Notes: generated by a model not told the origin, from the sequence alone. A stretch of 61,844 nucleotides of DNA from Cyanodermella asteris (GCA_900618795.1 UYJD01000002.1:1434899-1496742); one strand, 5' to 3'. Positions 41,948 through 53,238 are shown, counted from the first letter of the stretch. Translations and numbers: made by a program.

Positions 41948-42674
41948 TTACTCTTCCTTGACACCTCCACGGTTCGACTTCTTTGCCTCTTCCAAGCTCT
42001 TCTTGTCCGTCTTGATCTCTCCACCACCCATACCCATGAACCCACCAGCCGCTTTCCATGGTCGCTTGAGCTCGCCGACGGCCGGTTGACCAAAGATGAA
42101 GACCTTTGCCAGATTGCCCTCGAGGGCTCCCTTGAGCGGCAGAATCGACTGGATGAGAAGCGGGTTGGTGAAATTGAGATACAGGTGCATGAAGCCCATC
42201 ATGGCGAGACCCGTGAGTTGTCCCTTGATGGCGCTGTTCAACTGTTCGAGATCGTACGTATGGACGGTGGTAGTGACGGCCTTGGGCTCTTCGCCGGATC
42301 CCATCGGAGCGGGCTCGACGTATTCGAGGGTGGTCATGTCTGGAAGCGGTTAGTCAAATGTACACGAGACGCTGCAGTAGGCTGTCGGGCGCACCTTTCT
42401 TCTTGTTTATCTTGTATCGCATGTATAGGTATAGCCCGCCAATGATCAGGTTAGACACAATGTACAGTGCCCGGACAGCGAGCAGGACCTGGGGGTCTTC
42501 GAAGGGTATTTTCTTGGACACCTGCATCATGCCCAGGACAATGACCATGTTGACTCTGCGCGACACCTGTCAGCATCATGTTCGTCGTGGTGTGCAATAA
42601 AAGGCACGCGAGCCGGCGCAAGTCCGTAGCCTGATGCTTTGCGAGGAACAAACTCACACTTGAGGGGACACCAT
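41948..42674 (-). CDS. SND3: SRP-independent targeting protein 3 / Pho88 family
   Basis: Three exons (42658-42674, 42395-42555, 41948-42339; introns 102 and 55 nt) encode 189 residues. Exon 1 codes only MVSPQ and part of V. The family core is unmistakable: NMVIVLGMMQVSKKIPFEDP, ALYIVSNLIIGGLYLYMRYK, EYVEPAPMGSGEEPK, GLAMMGFMHLYL, NPLLIQSILPLKGALEGNLA and the C-terminal AAGGFMGMGGGE. Snd3 (first described as Pho88) is an ER membrane protein of the SND route that inserts proteins with downstream signal anchors, and it affects phosphate transporter trafficking. Two to three membrane helices are present. The acidic/basic tail ends RGGVKEE. Length is as in other ascomycetes. Confidence 0.95.
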
Positions 42675-43624
42675 GTCGGCGGTTGCGTCTGGATTTCAGC
42701 ACTAATGCTATGAGAGCCGTGTGAGTGCGGAAAGCTGAGGAGGAGTCACAGTGGCCGGGAGGGAAGAATGCGACGAGGGATTAATCACAGGTGGCCGGAT
42801 TCTGGGACAGATCTCGAAAAATGGTGGAGCTCGCAGCGCTCCGTAGCCAAGACCGGTCGAATGCGCGGGAAGCGTGAAGACGATTGAACACGTGACCTGC
42901 CTTGCAACGCCGTTCCGCCGTTAGTGCACCTGAGTGTTAAAGAAGCTTCCATACGCGTTCCAGAAGACTTATCAGGTTGGTGCCGCCGGGCTGTAAACGA
43001 CTGGTCCAGGTTAGTAATGTAAAGACGGTGATGACCGTGGCCATCATGTCTTTTTAGCACCGTAAGTGGAATTCTACACAAGCAAGGTGATACGCATGCC
43101 AAACGATGAACAACATCGCATGTTTCTCACTCATGAATCCGAGAACTTGAAACAGATCTTCAGACAAAAGTCAAAACTCAGAGCCGCACTGGATGATCAA
43201 TTTCGATTCATGATCTGCATTGATCTGATGCTCTGGTCTTATTTGGACCTGAATTGAGAAAGGTATTCAACCCCCAGCACAGCCTGCCTCGCCCATCGCT
43301 CTTTCAAATGACTAGCGGTCAAAACGGACCCATTTGTCAAAGGTGAAATGGGTTGCTCACATTGATCTCACCGCCTCCACTGAGCAGGAAGGAGGTCCTC
43401 CAAATACCGGGTGCCTGGGGCACGGCCTCCAACCAGCCGGTATTTATATGTAGCCCCTTTCTCGAACTTGTCCATCTCTCTTCTCCTCATCCTCACTCAT
43501 TCCACAAACTTCTCCTTCTGTTTCTTCGCAAGAAACACGCAAGTGCATGTTCACTTCCATCGGTCTTTACCATTCCGTCCTTCAACGTACCCCACCAGAG
43601 AAAAGCCCGAACCCGTCAATCAAG
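42675..43624. other. divergent intergenic region with a TATA-like site
   Basis: No supported gene. TATTTATATG at about 43440-43449 lies ~180 bp upstream of the secreted-protein ATG at 43625, followed by a pyrimidine-rich leader, as in strongly transcribed fungal genes. Confidence 0.55.
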
Positions 43625-44311
43625 ATGCAGTTTCTCGCCACTCTTCTCGCCCCTCTCCTCCTGCAGTTTGCAGTTGGCGTTCAGGCCACTCCAGCCGGCA
43701 GCCCAGTCAGCATTCTTCCAGCCACCGAAACCTTCCTCTTGGCCACCACAACCATCACCCCGACGGGTACTCCAACCGGCGGCGTTCCGGTCGCCACCAA
43801 CGGCCCTCCAGTCAGCTCCAGCGATGATTGGTATGACGACTTCGGCAAGGTCCCTGGCGACATGTTCTCCCTCATCCTCTGGTCCAGCTACTCCGTCGAC
43901 ACCCTACAGCCGATGCATCCCCTGGGCCCCGTGCCGCTCGTCTGGTTCAACCTCACCCGCTACAATTACACCCCGTACATCCAGATTTTCCATGATTGTC
44001 CTTTGGATGGCAACCAGACTGTTGAAGATGTGGTTAGTGTGTACCCAGAGGCTGCCGATCCGTCCACCAACAAGCTTCACATTGGCGGCCCGATTGCCAT
44101 CACCATTGGAAACATGTGTGGCGACGCCTTTGCAGCGCACTCGTACAATGAGACTGTGGCAGTGTATGCTGGTTACGAGTGGAAGCCCGCAGACAATGAC
44201 ATCTGTGAGCTTTGGACGAACATTGGTGGAAAGCCCATGAAGTCATCGGATAAGTCGGGTGCTGCCATCATGCGTTGCTTGTTGGAGACATCCGGTGACA
44301 TGGATGGATAG
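43625..44311 (+). CDS. secreted protein of unknown function, 228 aa
   Basis: The ATG at 43625 starts a clean signal peptide (MQFLATLLAPLLLQFAVGVQ, cleavage probably after AQA-like VQA, residue ~21). The first ~50 mature residues are Thr/Pro/Ser-rich (TTTITPTGTPTGG), a likely O-glycosylated stalk. The globular domain contains WFNLTRYNYTPYIQIFHDCP and several N-glycosylation sites (NLT, NYT, NQT, NET). Four cysteines (DCP, MCG, ICE, RCL) could form two disulfides. I recognise no family. An intronless gene, a TATA-like element and a C-ending codon bias suggest strong expression. It is convergent with ALG2, about 110 bp apart. Confidence 0.82.
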   Translation: MQFLATLLAPLLLQFAVGVQATPAGSPVSILPATETFLLATTTITPTGTPTGGVPVATNGPPVSSSDDWYDDFGKVPGDMFSLILWSSYSVDTLQPMHPLGPVPLVWFNLTRYNYTPYIQIFHDCPLDGNQTVEDVVSVYPEAADPSTNKLHIGGPIAITIGNMCGDAFAAHSYNETVAVYAGYEWKPADNDICELWTNIGGKPMKSSDKSGAAIMRCLLETSGDMDG

Positions 44312-44422
44312 GCGGTATGACAAGGTCTGTGTCAGACCATTCTTGCAAATTCGATAAAATGTCAAGTAAATGGGAGGCAAGATTGTGGAGTGAGAACGAA
44401 GATTCAGAGCAAGAAAAGGGTA

Positions 44423-45891
44423 TCATACTTGTCCAGATAGCAGTCGTCGTACCTCGAAAAACGCCCAAGCAATGGCAATGCCCAGTACAACGACGCCCAG
44501 TCCTAACAAGACTTCGTCCAACTCAGTGACTTCCGACCGTGATGCCCTGTTCATGTCTCTGATTTCTTCGTCCAGTTTCCGTGCCATTTCGGCATCGGAG
44601 AATAGCTCCTTGACCCTCCGCTTGCCTGCGTCGCTCATTCTCTTAAAGTCGGCCTCGGGGAAGACATTGATTACTCGTTGCATGACTGCAGTCCACTCCT
44701 CGGTCGCATCTGGCTCTCGCAACCAGCCTGTTTCGTTCTCTACGATTGACTCCTTGGGTCCGCCCGTATTAGTAGCAAGCACGGGTACACCAGCTAGCAT
44801 GCCCTCCATAGGCACTATTCCAAAATGCTCATTGGTAGGCGTGTACACTAGCAGCTTCGCAGACGACAGTAGCATGGTCTTTGCTTGACTCGGGATGTTG
44901 TGCAGGAATATTACCTGAACGTCATCCGGGGTAGCTTGAGCTGTTATAATTGTCTTCGCGGTGGCCGACTTTAGACCTCGGTTCTCAGCTTCGGCCACCA
45001 GTTCGTTGTGATAGTCGACGTTCTCCTGGACACGAGAATCATAGCCACCGGCTATGACAAGCTTTGCCTTCGAACGTGTGTTGGCGTCCAGCTTGGCAAA
45101 GGCTCGTATGGCCAGTCCAATATCTTTCTTTCGCTCATATCGATTGATGCTTAAGAGGACTGCCTTTCCCGGCCAGAGTGATTCGCCGCCTCCTTTTTTG
45201 GTCTTGGACGTCTCTCCATCGGTCTTGACACAAGGATATACGACGCCGATGCCTCTTGAGCCGCCTAGATCCTTCCATACGCTTTTTACGACACCTCGTG
45301 TGAACTGACTGTTGACAACAACCCTATCGGCACCGCGCATACTCCAACCCTCCACGGCATCGAAAGCCCATCGCCATATTCGCTTTATCGGATTGCCGCG
45401 ACCCTGGGCGAGGAGTAGGTCCGGGTAGTGACAGTAGAACAGGATCCGCGTGTCGCGGTATCTCAAGCGCAAGACCGGAATACCTGCAGAGAGCTGATCA
45501 AGGAAAAACGCGGACGGTTGCAGGTCTTCCAGTTCTCCTGACAGGATGATCTGGAAGAGAAGGTGGTAATGGCGAATGATGGTCAAGAGAATCTTGAAGC
45601 GGCCAAGAAAGGTGTCTGGGAGCAGATTGCCCCGAACTCGCACGTCAAGGGTGCCTAGAGATCAGCGATACACGGTCAGTAATGTCTCAGACGTGCTGGC
45701 GCCAAAGACGGGATCATACCATCTCTAGCTTCGTCGAAGCAATGACTAGGGTCACAGTGTGAAGTGAAGATGGTCACTTTGTGACCGCGTGTCTGCAGCC
45801 CCACTGCGGCATCGATGACCAGTCTCTCAGCACCGCCAATGCCCAGATCCGGGTGGAAGAAGACAATGGACGAAGGAGGATTAGAAGTCAT
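44423..45891 (-). CDS. ALG2: alpha-1,3/1,6-mannosyltransferase Alg2
   Basis: Two exons (45720-45891, 44423-45654; intron 65 nt, GTATGA..CTCTAG) encode 467 residues. The GT4-family pattern is complete: HPDLGIGGAERLVIDAAVGL at the N-terminus, FYCHYPDLLLA, DRVVVNSQFTR, YPCVK, SINRYERKKDIGLAIRAFAK and the C-terminal EHFGIVPMEGMLAGVPVLAT-NTGGPKESIVENETGWL with the EX7E catalytic pair. Alg2 adds the second and third mannose (alpha-1,3 and alpha-1,6) to the dolichol-linked oligosaccharide on the cytosolic face of the ER. A hydrophobic C-terminal segment (VLLGLGVVVLGIAIAWAFF) anchors the enzyme. Length and order are as in other fungi. Confidence 0.96.
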
Positions 45892-46456
45892 GGAGAGCGA
45901 TGTTTGAGGATAGGTGCGAGGGTCAGTAGCTTCAGAAGGCGGGTACCAAGCGGCCTAGTGGCGGCCAGTCAGTCGGACCTTCCCTACTAAATACAGACGG
46001 AACTCTCCGTGCCGTCCTAGCCGCCGCCAAGTGCTTTGAAGAAAGCACTAGGCTGCTTTCGTTGGACGCGCTTGCTGCAGCCTGGAACGCGCAGGAAAGC
46101 AGAAGCTGGCGCCATGGAAAAGCTATGAAACGCGTCGGTGCCCACCAATCCGTCTGACAGGGGACCGAGCGCTTCGACTGCACGTAGCCGCTACAATGTT
46201 GCTGACTAGTCTTATTTAAGCTCCGGAAGCCTGTGGACCGTGGCGTTCCTGACCGGGATACAGGAGTAGATCATCATTCAACCTTAAGCGCAACTCACCA
46301 CGGGTCCGGAAGTTGTAGAGAAGGAGCCGGAAACGCTAAGAAGCAATCATTGAAGAAACCACCAGCACCTGTCCCGCCTGTTCCTTCCATCTCATTGCCT
46401 TTTCATGACTTCCCAAGCCTTTGACCTGGCGGGTGCCTGCTCTTTTGTTGTACTAA
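45892..46456. other. divergent promoter region between ALG2 and the coiled-coil gene
   Basis: No coding signal seen. It holds the divergent promoters of the minus-strand ALG2 and the plus-strand 1040-residue protein. Confidence 0.5.
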
Positions 46457-49400
46457 ATGGAGCCAACGCGTCGCGGCAACCCCGGTAATGGATTCATTAA
46501 TGATTCCGGCGGCCGACGCGCTACTACTCAACCATACGAGAAAGGCGATTCGCCATCATCGCCATCACGACAAAGCTCCGCTACCCATAGCACTCATCCC
46601 CACCGTGGTTACGGCTCATACAAGCCGGGTCGACCTTTTGAGACGGAACGTTCATCGCATAACATCACCTCGCCCGCGGACGATCAACAACCACCACCCA
46701 ACGCGCCCAGAGGTCCTTCACGGTCCCAGCCGCGTTTCAGTAACATCTCTTGGGTTGCACCAAAGACTTCTGGCAAAGTCGCAGCCAAGCCTTCACAATT
46801 GACTCAATCGCCGTTAACTCAAAGCGGACCCCGTTGGGGCGGAGAGGACCCTCTGCCCATTCCGGCTTCGCCACCCTTCTCTAGTGGTGACGGTTCCGCT
46901 GCTCAGCGAAATCCGGAATCTTTGGTGCCGCATGTGAATGGACACACCGGGGATGCTCATGCTGCTGCTATGGAGATGGACCTGGATCAGGAGCAGTCCG
47001 ATTCTCGGACATCTCCACACATTGATACCCAGGCCGCACAAGCGGCTCCTCCTGCACCAATGAGCAGTGTAAGACCACAGCAGTCTACAGCTCCTCCTTC
47101 GCGGTCTCCAGCTGCGCCTATGGAACCTCTAGATGGACTGATCCGAGCGTCGTCTGCTACAGACACGTCTACTGATACTAGTCTCGTGCTCCAAGAGACG
47201 TGTAAGCACTGGAAGAAGCTAACAGATGACAAAGACGCCTACCTGGTCAGCATAGTACTCAGCCAGCAGGCGCATGATACTCATGCAAAGCGTCTCACAT
47301 ATCTCAAAGAGGACACCGCCCGCTTCGCTACCCTGTCTTTCGACCCGAAACATGAGGCTAAAATTGCCTCGGAGCTTAAGGAACTAGAATGTGAGGTAGA
47401 GAGGACGAAGCGGATACGTGACGACAACGTCATGAAGCGCTACCAAGTCAGCGAAGAGTTGGCAGATTTACAACAGAAGCTGTTTTCTGCTGTTATTGCC
47501 CCGAACTCTGGGCCTAGTGATCGATCACTCATGCCAATGGGACCCTCTCAGGGCGAGTTTAATGAAATGAAAAGACAGCTCGCCGAGGTCCAAAGCTTAA
47601 GGTCGATGCCCAGTGGGCCTTCACAGGAAAAGTTCGACGAGCTAGCTTCTGAGTTGAAATTGTTGAAAGAGCACTTGGATATGAGTCAGGACAAGGGTTT
47701 GCAAGCTCAAGTCGAGTCGCTGAAGAGTGGCATGGCCGAGCTCAGGAACGATGTATCTTCATCTACTCGACCAGAAGCTTCCTCTCTCGCACAGGCCAAA
47801 ATGGCAGGCGTCATATTTCGATTGGAGAAGTTGGAAAACACCGTGAAAGCTCAAGGGCCTACCAACAGCTGTTCGACTGCGTCAAAACAAGAGGTTGCAG
47901 CTCTGAAGAAAGAGGTCGATGATCTGAAGAAAGGGGCTCAATCGCTTAAACAGAATCTCGAGGAGACCGCTAGGAAGGCTGAAGCTCGTAGCGGCGCTAG
48001 TCGCAGTGCCAACACCTCTAACACAGACTTCGCTTCGGAGATCAGTAAGCTGACCGCGTCTGTCAAGAAAGCCGAGGGAGATGCCAGCGACGCCAAAAGT
48101 GATGCTCGGGTCGCAAAGGATGAAGCCCAGACTGTACATGCGAATCTAACCAGCAAGCTCGAGACGGTTGAGAATGAACTCGGAGAGCGTATCGCGCAAA
48201 TTGAGGACAGTATACAGGTCAAGGCCCCAGCAACCGAGCTTAGTTCTGAGCTCCATGAGAAGCTTCGCGAGCAGTTTGGCGACGCCAAGTTCGTCAGCTC
48301 GCTAGGAGCTAGCGTGAAAGGCCTCGACCAGACTACCCAGGACCTGCAACATCAGCTAGGCGAGGTCAGAGCGTCGGTGGTTGGCCATTCCCAGGTCCTA
48401 ACGACGGTTGACCAAATCTCCGTCAACCTCGCACAACTTAGAAGCCAGATCGAGGACCAGGGCAAGCAATTGGAGGCCACTAAAGCAGATGTTCAACAAT
48501 TAAAAGAGGCAGGGACTCGACGATCAGCCAGCACACAACCGACACCAGCCGTAGTACAGCCCACGCCTGTTCAGTCAAACCAAGCACCGTTAGGTCCAGT
48601 TCAGCAGGCAATCATGCGTCTTCCGGGTCTCGAGACACACACACAGACTTTGGCAACTCGGCTTATGCAATTGGAAGCGGCCATTGCCCATATCACAAGA
48701 CGTCTCGACCAGACATCGATGGCGCCTCAGGTTAAGGCCATACTCGGTCTCATGCTCCAGCAAATCCCGAATGGCCCACAGATTAAGGAAGAGATCGATC
48801 GATCCCGGATGCAACGACAGGATGTCGTCAATCAACTCGACTCTCAGCGTCAGGAGCAACAGGCGATACTGGCTCGGCTCGAAGCCATGGGAGCAACCAA
48901 AAACAGTGAGCAAACTAGCGCGATGTCAGACATGTGGCAGGCTGTCGACGAACTGCGGTCAAAGGTGACAGAGATTCGCGACGTACCTGATAGAGCACTA
49001 CCGGCCGGCGGTCCGGATCTCGATAAGCGCTTGAATCAGCTAGACGAGAAGCTCGCCATCTGCGATGATTGGTATAGGACGAACGCCCCCTTGATGAAAG
49101 CAAAGCTCGCAGAGCTCGAAAAGGTCTTGGATGAGTCAAACCTACGAAAGCTCCAGCAATTGCCGGATGACGTGGGTCAACTGCTGAGCGAACAGACCAT
49201 AAGTGCCATTCAACAGCTGAAACGACAGACTACCTCGTCTGCGAGCCCTCGCCCACAGTCTCCCTCTGGTTCACGGCAGACGGCGTTCCAAAAGCACGGT
49301 CGGATCAAGAGCAGTGCTGCCACTGACTCTGGGTCATTCCGAGCTAAGCATGCTGGGCAACGAACGTTCTCGGAACGTGAGAGCGACGATTCAGACGGCA

Positions 49401-49579
49401 TTGACGTGATAGCCATACCAAAGACATCTAAAGGGCAATCAACATCAACATCGGTTACGCCGTCCTTGTCATCACGCCCAGCATCGACGAACGGAGCTGC
49501 CAGCACGCCTAGGATGAACAAAAAGTTGTTCACCAGTCCCCGCTCAAGTAAGCGACAGAAGACCAAAGAACGGGAGTAA
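46457..49579 (+). CDS. large coiled-coil protein of unknown function, 1040 aa
   Basis: A single exon. Residues 1 to ~240 are disordered and rich in Pro, Ser, Gln and Arg. From ~250 to ~900 long heptad-patterned, charged helices dominate (LKELECEVERTKRIRDDNVM, VAALKKEVDDLKKGAQSLKQ, LRSQIEDQGKQLEATKADVQ), interrupted by Pro/Ser-rich hinges such as PTPAVVQPTPVQS near 700. The C-terminal ~130 residues are Ser-rich and end in a basic cluster (SSKRQKTKERE) that could be a nuclear signal. There is no motor, kinase or membrane domain. The architecture suits a scaffold, for example of septa, spindle-pole bodies or chromosomes, but I have no specific assignment. The full-length open frame with consistent codon use makes the gene certain. 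Confidence 0.9.
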   Translation: MEPTRRGNPGNGFINDSGGRRATTQPYEKGDSPSSPSRQSSATHSTHPHRGYGSYKPGRPFETERSSHNITSPADDQQPPPNAPRGPSRSQPRFSNISWVAPKTSGKVAAKPSQLTQSPLTQSGPRWGGEDPLPIPASPPFSSGDGSAAQRNPESLVPHVNGHTGDAHAAAMEMDLDQEQSDSRTSPHIDTQAAQAAPPAPMSSVRPQQSTAPPSRSPAAPMEPLDGLIRASSATDTSTDTSLVLQETCKHWKKLTDDKDAYLVSIVLSQQAHDTHAKRLTYLKEDTARFATLSFDPKHEAKIASELKELECEVERTKRIRDDNVMKRYQVSEELADLQQKLFSAVIAPNSGPSDRSLMPMGPSQGEFNEMKRQLAEVQSLRSMPSGPSQEKFDELASELKLLKEHLDMSQDKGLQAQVESLKSGMAELRNDVSSSTRPEASSLAQAKMAGVIFRLEKLENTVKAQGPTNSCSTASKQEVAALKKEVDDLKKGAQSLKQNLEETARKAEARSGASRSANTSNTDFASEISKLTASVKKAEGDASDAKSDARVAKDEAQTVHANLTSKLETVENELGERIAQIEDSIQVKAPATELSSELHEKLREQFGDAKFVSSLGASVKGLDQTTQDLQHQLGEVRASVVGHSQVLTTVDQISVNLAQLRSQIEDQGKQLEATKADVQQLKEAGTRRSASTQPTPAVVQPTPVQSNQAPLGPVQQAIMRLPGLETHTQTLATRLMQLEAAIAHITRRLDQTSMAPQVKAILGLMLQQIPNGPQIKEEIDRSRMQRQDVVNQLDSQRQEQQAILARLEAMGATKNSEQTSAMSDMWQAVDELRSKVTEIRDVPDRALPAGGPDLDKRLNQLDEKLAICDDWYRTNAPLMKAKLAELEKVLDESNLRKLQQLPDDVGQLLSEQTISAIQQLKRQTTSSASPRPQSPSGSRQTAFQKHGRIKSSAATDSGSFRAKHAGQRTFSERESDDSDGIDVIAIPKTSKGQSTSTSVTPSLSSRPASTNGAASTPRMNKKLFTSPRSSKRQKTKERE

Positions 49580-50310
49580 TGATTGAACATGCATGATTCG
49601 AAACCGGACGTGAGGCGACGCGATATTCAGTGATGGGTCCGAACGGCATGATATTTGTTGCATGGAGGAAAAGCGTGGCGTTTTGCGAGAACTCGATACC
49701 CCTCGAGCTTTTGAGTGTTTTGAGCGATTATGGTCTTTGTCACGGCTGGAATGGCAATTTCTAGGGCAAATCAGCGCCTTGTAACGATAGAGAATGGGCG
49801 ATACGGACAGCAATATGATCTTCCGGCTTGTTTGATCAGTAAACATGAAAGTTCCAACGTGCTACTAAAAAGAGTCATGCTAGTAGAATCGCATAGGAGC
49901 TGGAGCTAACTTGTTGAGACCCACTGACTCGAGAAATTGGTACCACGGGCAGAGGAGTCGTAGAATCGTGGTTGAAAGTGGCTTTGACCCAGTGGTCGAT
50001 CCAACGTAGTCTACTTCCAAGCCGTGCTCTCGGTACTCACAACGGGCCCTTGAATTTCGTACACCACTTTCGCCCGCATCTTCTAGTATTTCAGTCTCAG
50101 AGGCTGGTCTCGGGTAATTTCTCCAGTGGCTTAGATTTATCTGCCAAATCGCAGTGCCAATTTTTTTTAAATTTTTATTTTCACCACATTTATTCTCGGA
50201 CGACGGCCAGGGAAAAAAATAGTAGAGCATTAGGCCACAACCAGAACAAACCACCAAGGCAGACCGTCGGAAGCCCGGGCGCGTTTAGCCCCTCCCTCCT
50301 CTTTCTCATC
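49580..50310. other. intergenic, 0.73 kb
   Basis: No supported gene. An A/T-rich tract at about 50161-50180 is just upstream of the TRM12 leader. The open frame that continues upstream of 50311 lacks conserved residues and is most likely 5' UTR. Confidence 0.5.
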
Positions 50311-51582
50311 ATGTCCAAAAACGACGCGCGACCCCGAAACCCGCACAAGAAAAAGAAGAAGCCAACCGTGCAAATCGCATGGGAAGAATGGCTTTCCCAC
50401 CTCACCGACCCGGACCGTGAGCTTCTCGGAACAGTGCTCGACACGCCGGATCCGGAGAAGCTGGCGTCCTTTACCATGTCCTACCTCAAGTACGACGACA
50501 TCGTCATTCTACGGGACAAGACGCTACGCAAGGCACCTTTATCTCTCATCCTGGCGGATCCCGAGTTACGCTATCGGGTGCATCGGTTCTGGGAGGCGCT
50601 GGCGAAGGCGTTTCGCGTCGGTCACGTTGGCGTTACGGCGCCGATTCCTCTGGATGTCGAGGATGGTCTCGAGACGGGTCGCGGGGATGGCGGAGGCAAT
50701 GGCGGGAATGTGATGCGGTCTCCGACGGCTTTCCGACCGCTCTACGGCGCGTTCGGGACTCGGGACGCTTCTTTCTCGGCGGAGACTGCGGATGAAACTT
50801 TTTGGGCTACTGCGACGCAGCACGGCATCGCGCAGGTATGGTCACCTCTACACACCATGTTCTCCAACGGCAATATTTCAGAGAAGGCTCGGGTCATGGG
50901 CTTCGGGCGGGAGGGGAGGGAGCAGAAGACTACGGCGATCGACCTGTACGCTGGAATCGGATACTTTGCATTGTTCTACCGAAGATACGTTGCGGATGTG
51001 GTGCTTGGGTGGGAGATCAATCCGTGGAGCGTCGAGGGTTTCAGAAGGGGAGCTGTGAAGAATGGGTGGAGTAAGGAGACGGCCATTGTACGAGCAGGCG
51101 GTTCTGGTGAGCATGATGTTGATTCGCTGGACGGATTCGATTCATCTACATCGAACGTCAACTTGGTCATGTTCCAAGAGAGCAATGAAATGGCCGTGGA
51201 GCGTGTCAAGAAGATGAAGAACCTCCCACGGGTTCGACATGTCAATTGTGGCTATCTGCCGAGTTCTTCACCGAGCTGGCGCACAGCCGTCCAGCTGATT
51301 GTCCGGGATTCTCACAATTCTGTACGGCGCGCAGCCAAGGAACCGTACGGGTGGATTCATGCCCATGAGAACATCGCGGTTGAGGATATAGAACGCCGGA
51401 CGGCAGAGATCGTCGTCGAGTTCGAGGCCCTCGTGGACGAGCAGATACGAACGCTGGGCTGGGCCGATGCGGTCGGAGTTGTTTCTTGCGGTCACGTCGC
51501 CCGAGTGAAGACATATGCGCCGGGCGTAATGCACTGCGTCCTTGATGTGCGGATAGAGTTCTGTCATCAGAGACCGGCCTGA
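50311..51582 (+). CDS. TRM12: tRNA wybutosine-synthesizing protein 2 (Trm12/TYW2)
   Basis: A single exon of 423 residues starts with a basic segment MSKNDARPRNPHKKKKKP. The class I methyltransferase-like core has the SAM motif I AIDLYAGIGYFALFYRR and the motif II region VLGWEINPWSVEGFRRGAVK. The C-terminal TYW2-specific part contains YGWIHAHENIAVEDIERRTA and VSCGHVARVKTYAPGVMHCV. The enzyme transfers the aminocarboxypropyl group of S-adenosylmethionine to the tricyclic base imG-14 at position 37 of tRNA-Phe, a cytosolic step of wybutosine synthesis that maintains reading frame. An insertion of Gly-rich residues (RGDGGGNGGN) lies near 127. The start at 50311 is favoured by composition. Confidence 0.93.
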   Translation: MSKNDARPRNPHKKKKKPTVQIAWEEWLSHLTDPDRELLGTVLDTPDPEKLASFTMSYLKYDDIVILRDKTLRKAPLSLILADPELRYRVHRFWEALAKAFRVGHVGVTAPIPLDVEDGLETGRGDGGGNGGNVMRSPTAFRPLYGAFGTRDASFSAETADETFWATATQHGIAQVWSPLHTMFSNGNISEKARVMGFGREGREQKTTAIDLYAGIGYFALFYRRYVADVVLGWEINPWSVEGFRRGAVKNGWSKETAIVRAGGSGEHDVDSLDGFDSSTSNVNLVMFQESNEMAVERVKKMKNLPRVRHVNCGYLPSSSPSWRTAVQLIVRDSHNSVRRAAKEPYGWIHAHENIAVEDIERRTAEIVVEFEALVDEQIRTLGWADAVGVVSCGHVARVKTYAPGVMHCVLDVRIEFCHQRPA

Positions 51583-51675
51583 AATGCAAGGCTCCGCAAC
51601 ATCTTCTGTGTTCATCGAGCGTTGGGCAAGGCGCGCTTGCGTGTCCAAGGGGTTTCCCTCCGTCTTCGGGACAGA

Positions 51676-52394
51676 CTATTGCTTCTTGCGGAACATGGCG
51701 GGGATGTTCTTATCGATGATGGGCTTCTGGTAAAGGTGTTCCCAAACTTCCGCCTCCTCATCTTCCTTATCATGCTTGGCGAAATGCGCAATATCCTCGG
51801 GGTGTATCAAGTCCTCTTCCGTGGTATCTGCGTCAATAGGTCAGCTTTCAATCCAGTTCCCTCCAACCGTGCAAGATTATCTTACCTGGCCCGTGAAACT
51901 TCTCGAAATGGTGAATCTCGTACTCATACTCGTCGTCACCATGATGACCAGGTCCAAGACCAAAGTCCGGCAACTTGTCGCCCCGATGCGTCCCCCTCAA
52001 CCACTCCCCCTTGTCGATCTTGCCATTATGATCCGTGTCGAACAACTTGAAGACCTCCCGCGTCACCTCTTCCCGCTTCGACTGGCTGACGTCTTTTGCG
52101 CTCTCGTCTTCGAGGCCGTACATGCGCCGCACTTCGTCCGGGGTCCAATAGCTGTCCTCGTCAAAATCGTGCAGAGTGAACATTGCGCCGGGGTCAAAGT
52201 TGTCAATGTGGTGTTCCTCTGCGGCGAGACGTCAGTGCTGATCCATTGTGTGCGCACTTGTTGAATTCCCTACCGTGCAAGTGGTATGTTGCCCAGTCGT
52301 CGTCGGGGACTTCCGGGGGTTTGCTACCGCCACGTGCGGCCATAGCCAGCAGTGGGAGGGTGGAGAGGATGCTGATGAGGGCGAAGGAGCGCAT
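51676..52394 (-). CDS. secretory-pathway EF-hand calcium-binding protein (Ssp120/nucleobindin-like)
   Basis: Three exons (52274-52394, 51886-52218, 51676-51827; introns 55 and 58 nt) encode 201 residues. A signal peptide (MRSFALISILSTLPLLAMAA) precedes a His/Asp-rich region. Two canonical EF-hand loops follow: DFDEDSYWTPDE and DTDHNGKIDKGE, with Asp at 1 and 3 and Glu at 12. The C-terminal exon codes for an acidic, His-containing tail (DTTEEDLIHPEDIAHFAKHD) that ends AMFRKKQ. Nucleobindin-like Ssp120 in yeast is a luminal protein linked to the cargo receptor Emp46/47 in ER-Golgi traffic. No HDEL-type ending is present. It is convergent with TRM12, 93 bp apart. Confidence 0.88.
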
Positions 52395-53238
52395 TGTAAG
52401 TGTTTGCGCCGGGCGCGATGAAGAAAATACAGTAGGAATTGAAGAATATACAAGAAGCGTGACTAGATTGCTAGCTCAAGAGTAGGGCGGTCGTCGAGGA
52501 GACAGGCTAATTAGTGTGTGGTGGAGAGGGTACAAGAGGTTGTTTTGGCGGTATCTGTCGCAGGAAACAAAGACGTGGTGGTCTGTTTCACATTTCAGGG
52601 TCCACGGGTTGCATCGTCATTTACGGTTTGGGAGAAGCCTCCGCTCAGTCCAATAGGGGCTCTTCTCACCTACCTACACCTCAAGCTTCAGAAGGCCTTC
52701 TGCTTGTCGAATGCAACCTTGACATGACCAGATACGATGCCGTGGTTGAAGAACGCCTTACCGTTGTGCTGTCCAACAGCTTCGGTGGCCGTTAGGTGCA
52801 AACGTTGGGAGACGACATCCGAGGCCCAAAGATTCGACTTCAATTCGGAGACATCCATCTCTGCCGCCACACGACGTCACATAAGCGGAGGATGCTGTCC
52901 AGCTCCTCTTTTGCGGACAACGGACCTCGCCTATCTGACGACAAGACTGACATGATGACATACTGAGTGTATTCATGCATTGTGGCTGCGGCGGCAACGC
53001 TTTGGCTGCCACACAGGCAAGGTCATACCCGGCAAGAAGAACATCGTGAACGTCATTTGCGGGAACGACAAGGTAGGAAGTGAGACAATTTTACTGCAAG
53101 AACAGTTGCATAAAGCGCGGGCTTTCGTTCTGTACTTTTTTCCCTGCCTTACTGTACCAGCAATTCCACAAACAAGTTCACATTCAAGATCCTACTTCTG
53201 TACGCATTGAAGCCGGTTGTACTTTGTCCATCTTCACA
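52395..53238. other. divergent intergenic region
   Basis: Divergent promoters of the EF-hand gene (minus) and the SDR gene (plus). Overlapping small frames on both strands do not look coding. Confidence 0.5.
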
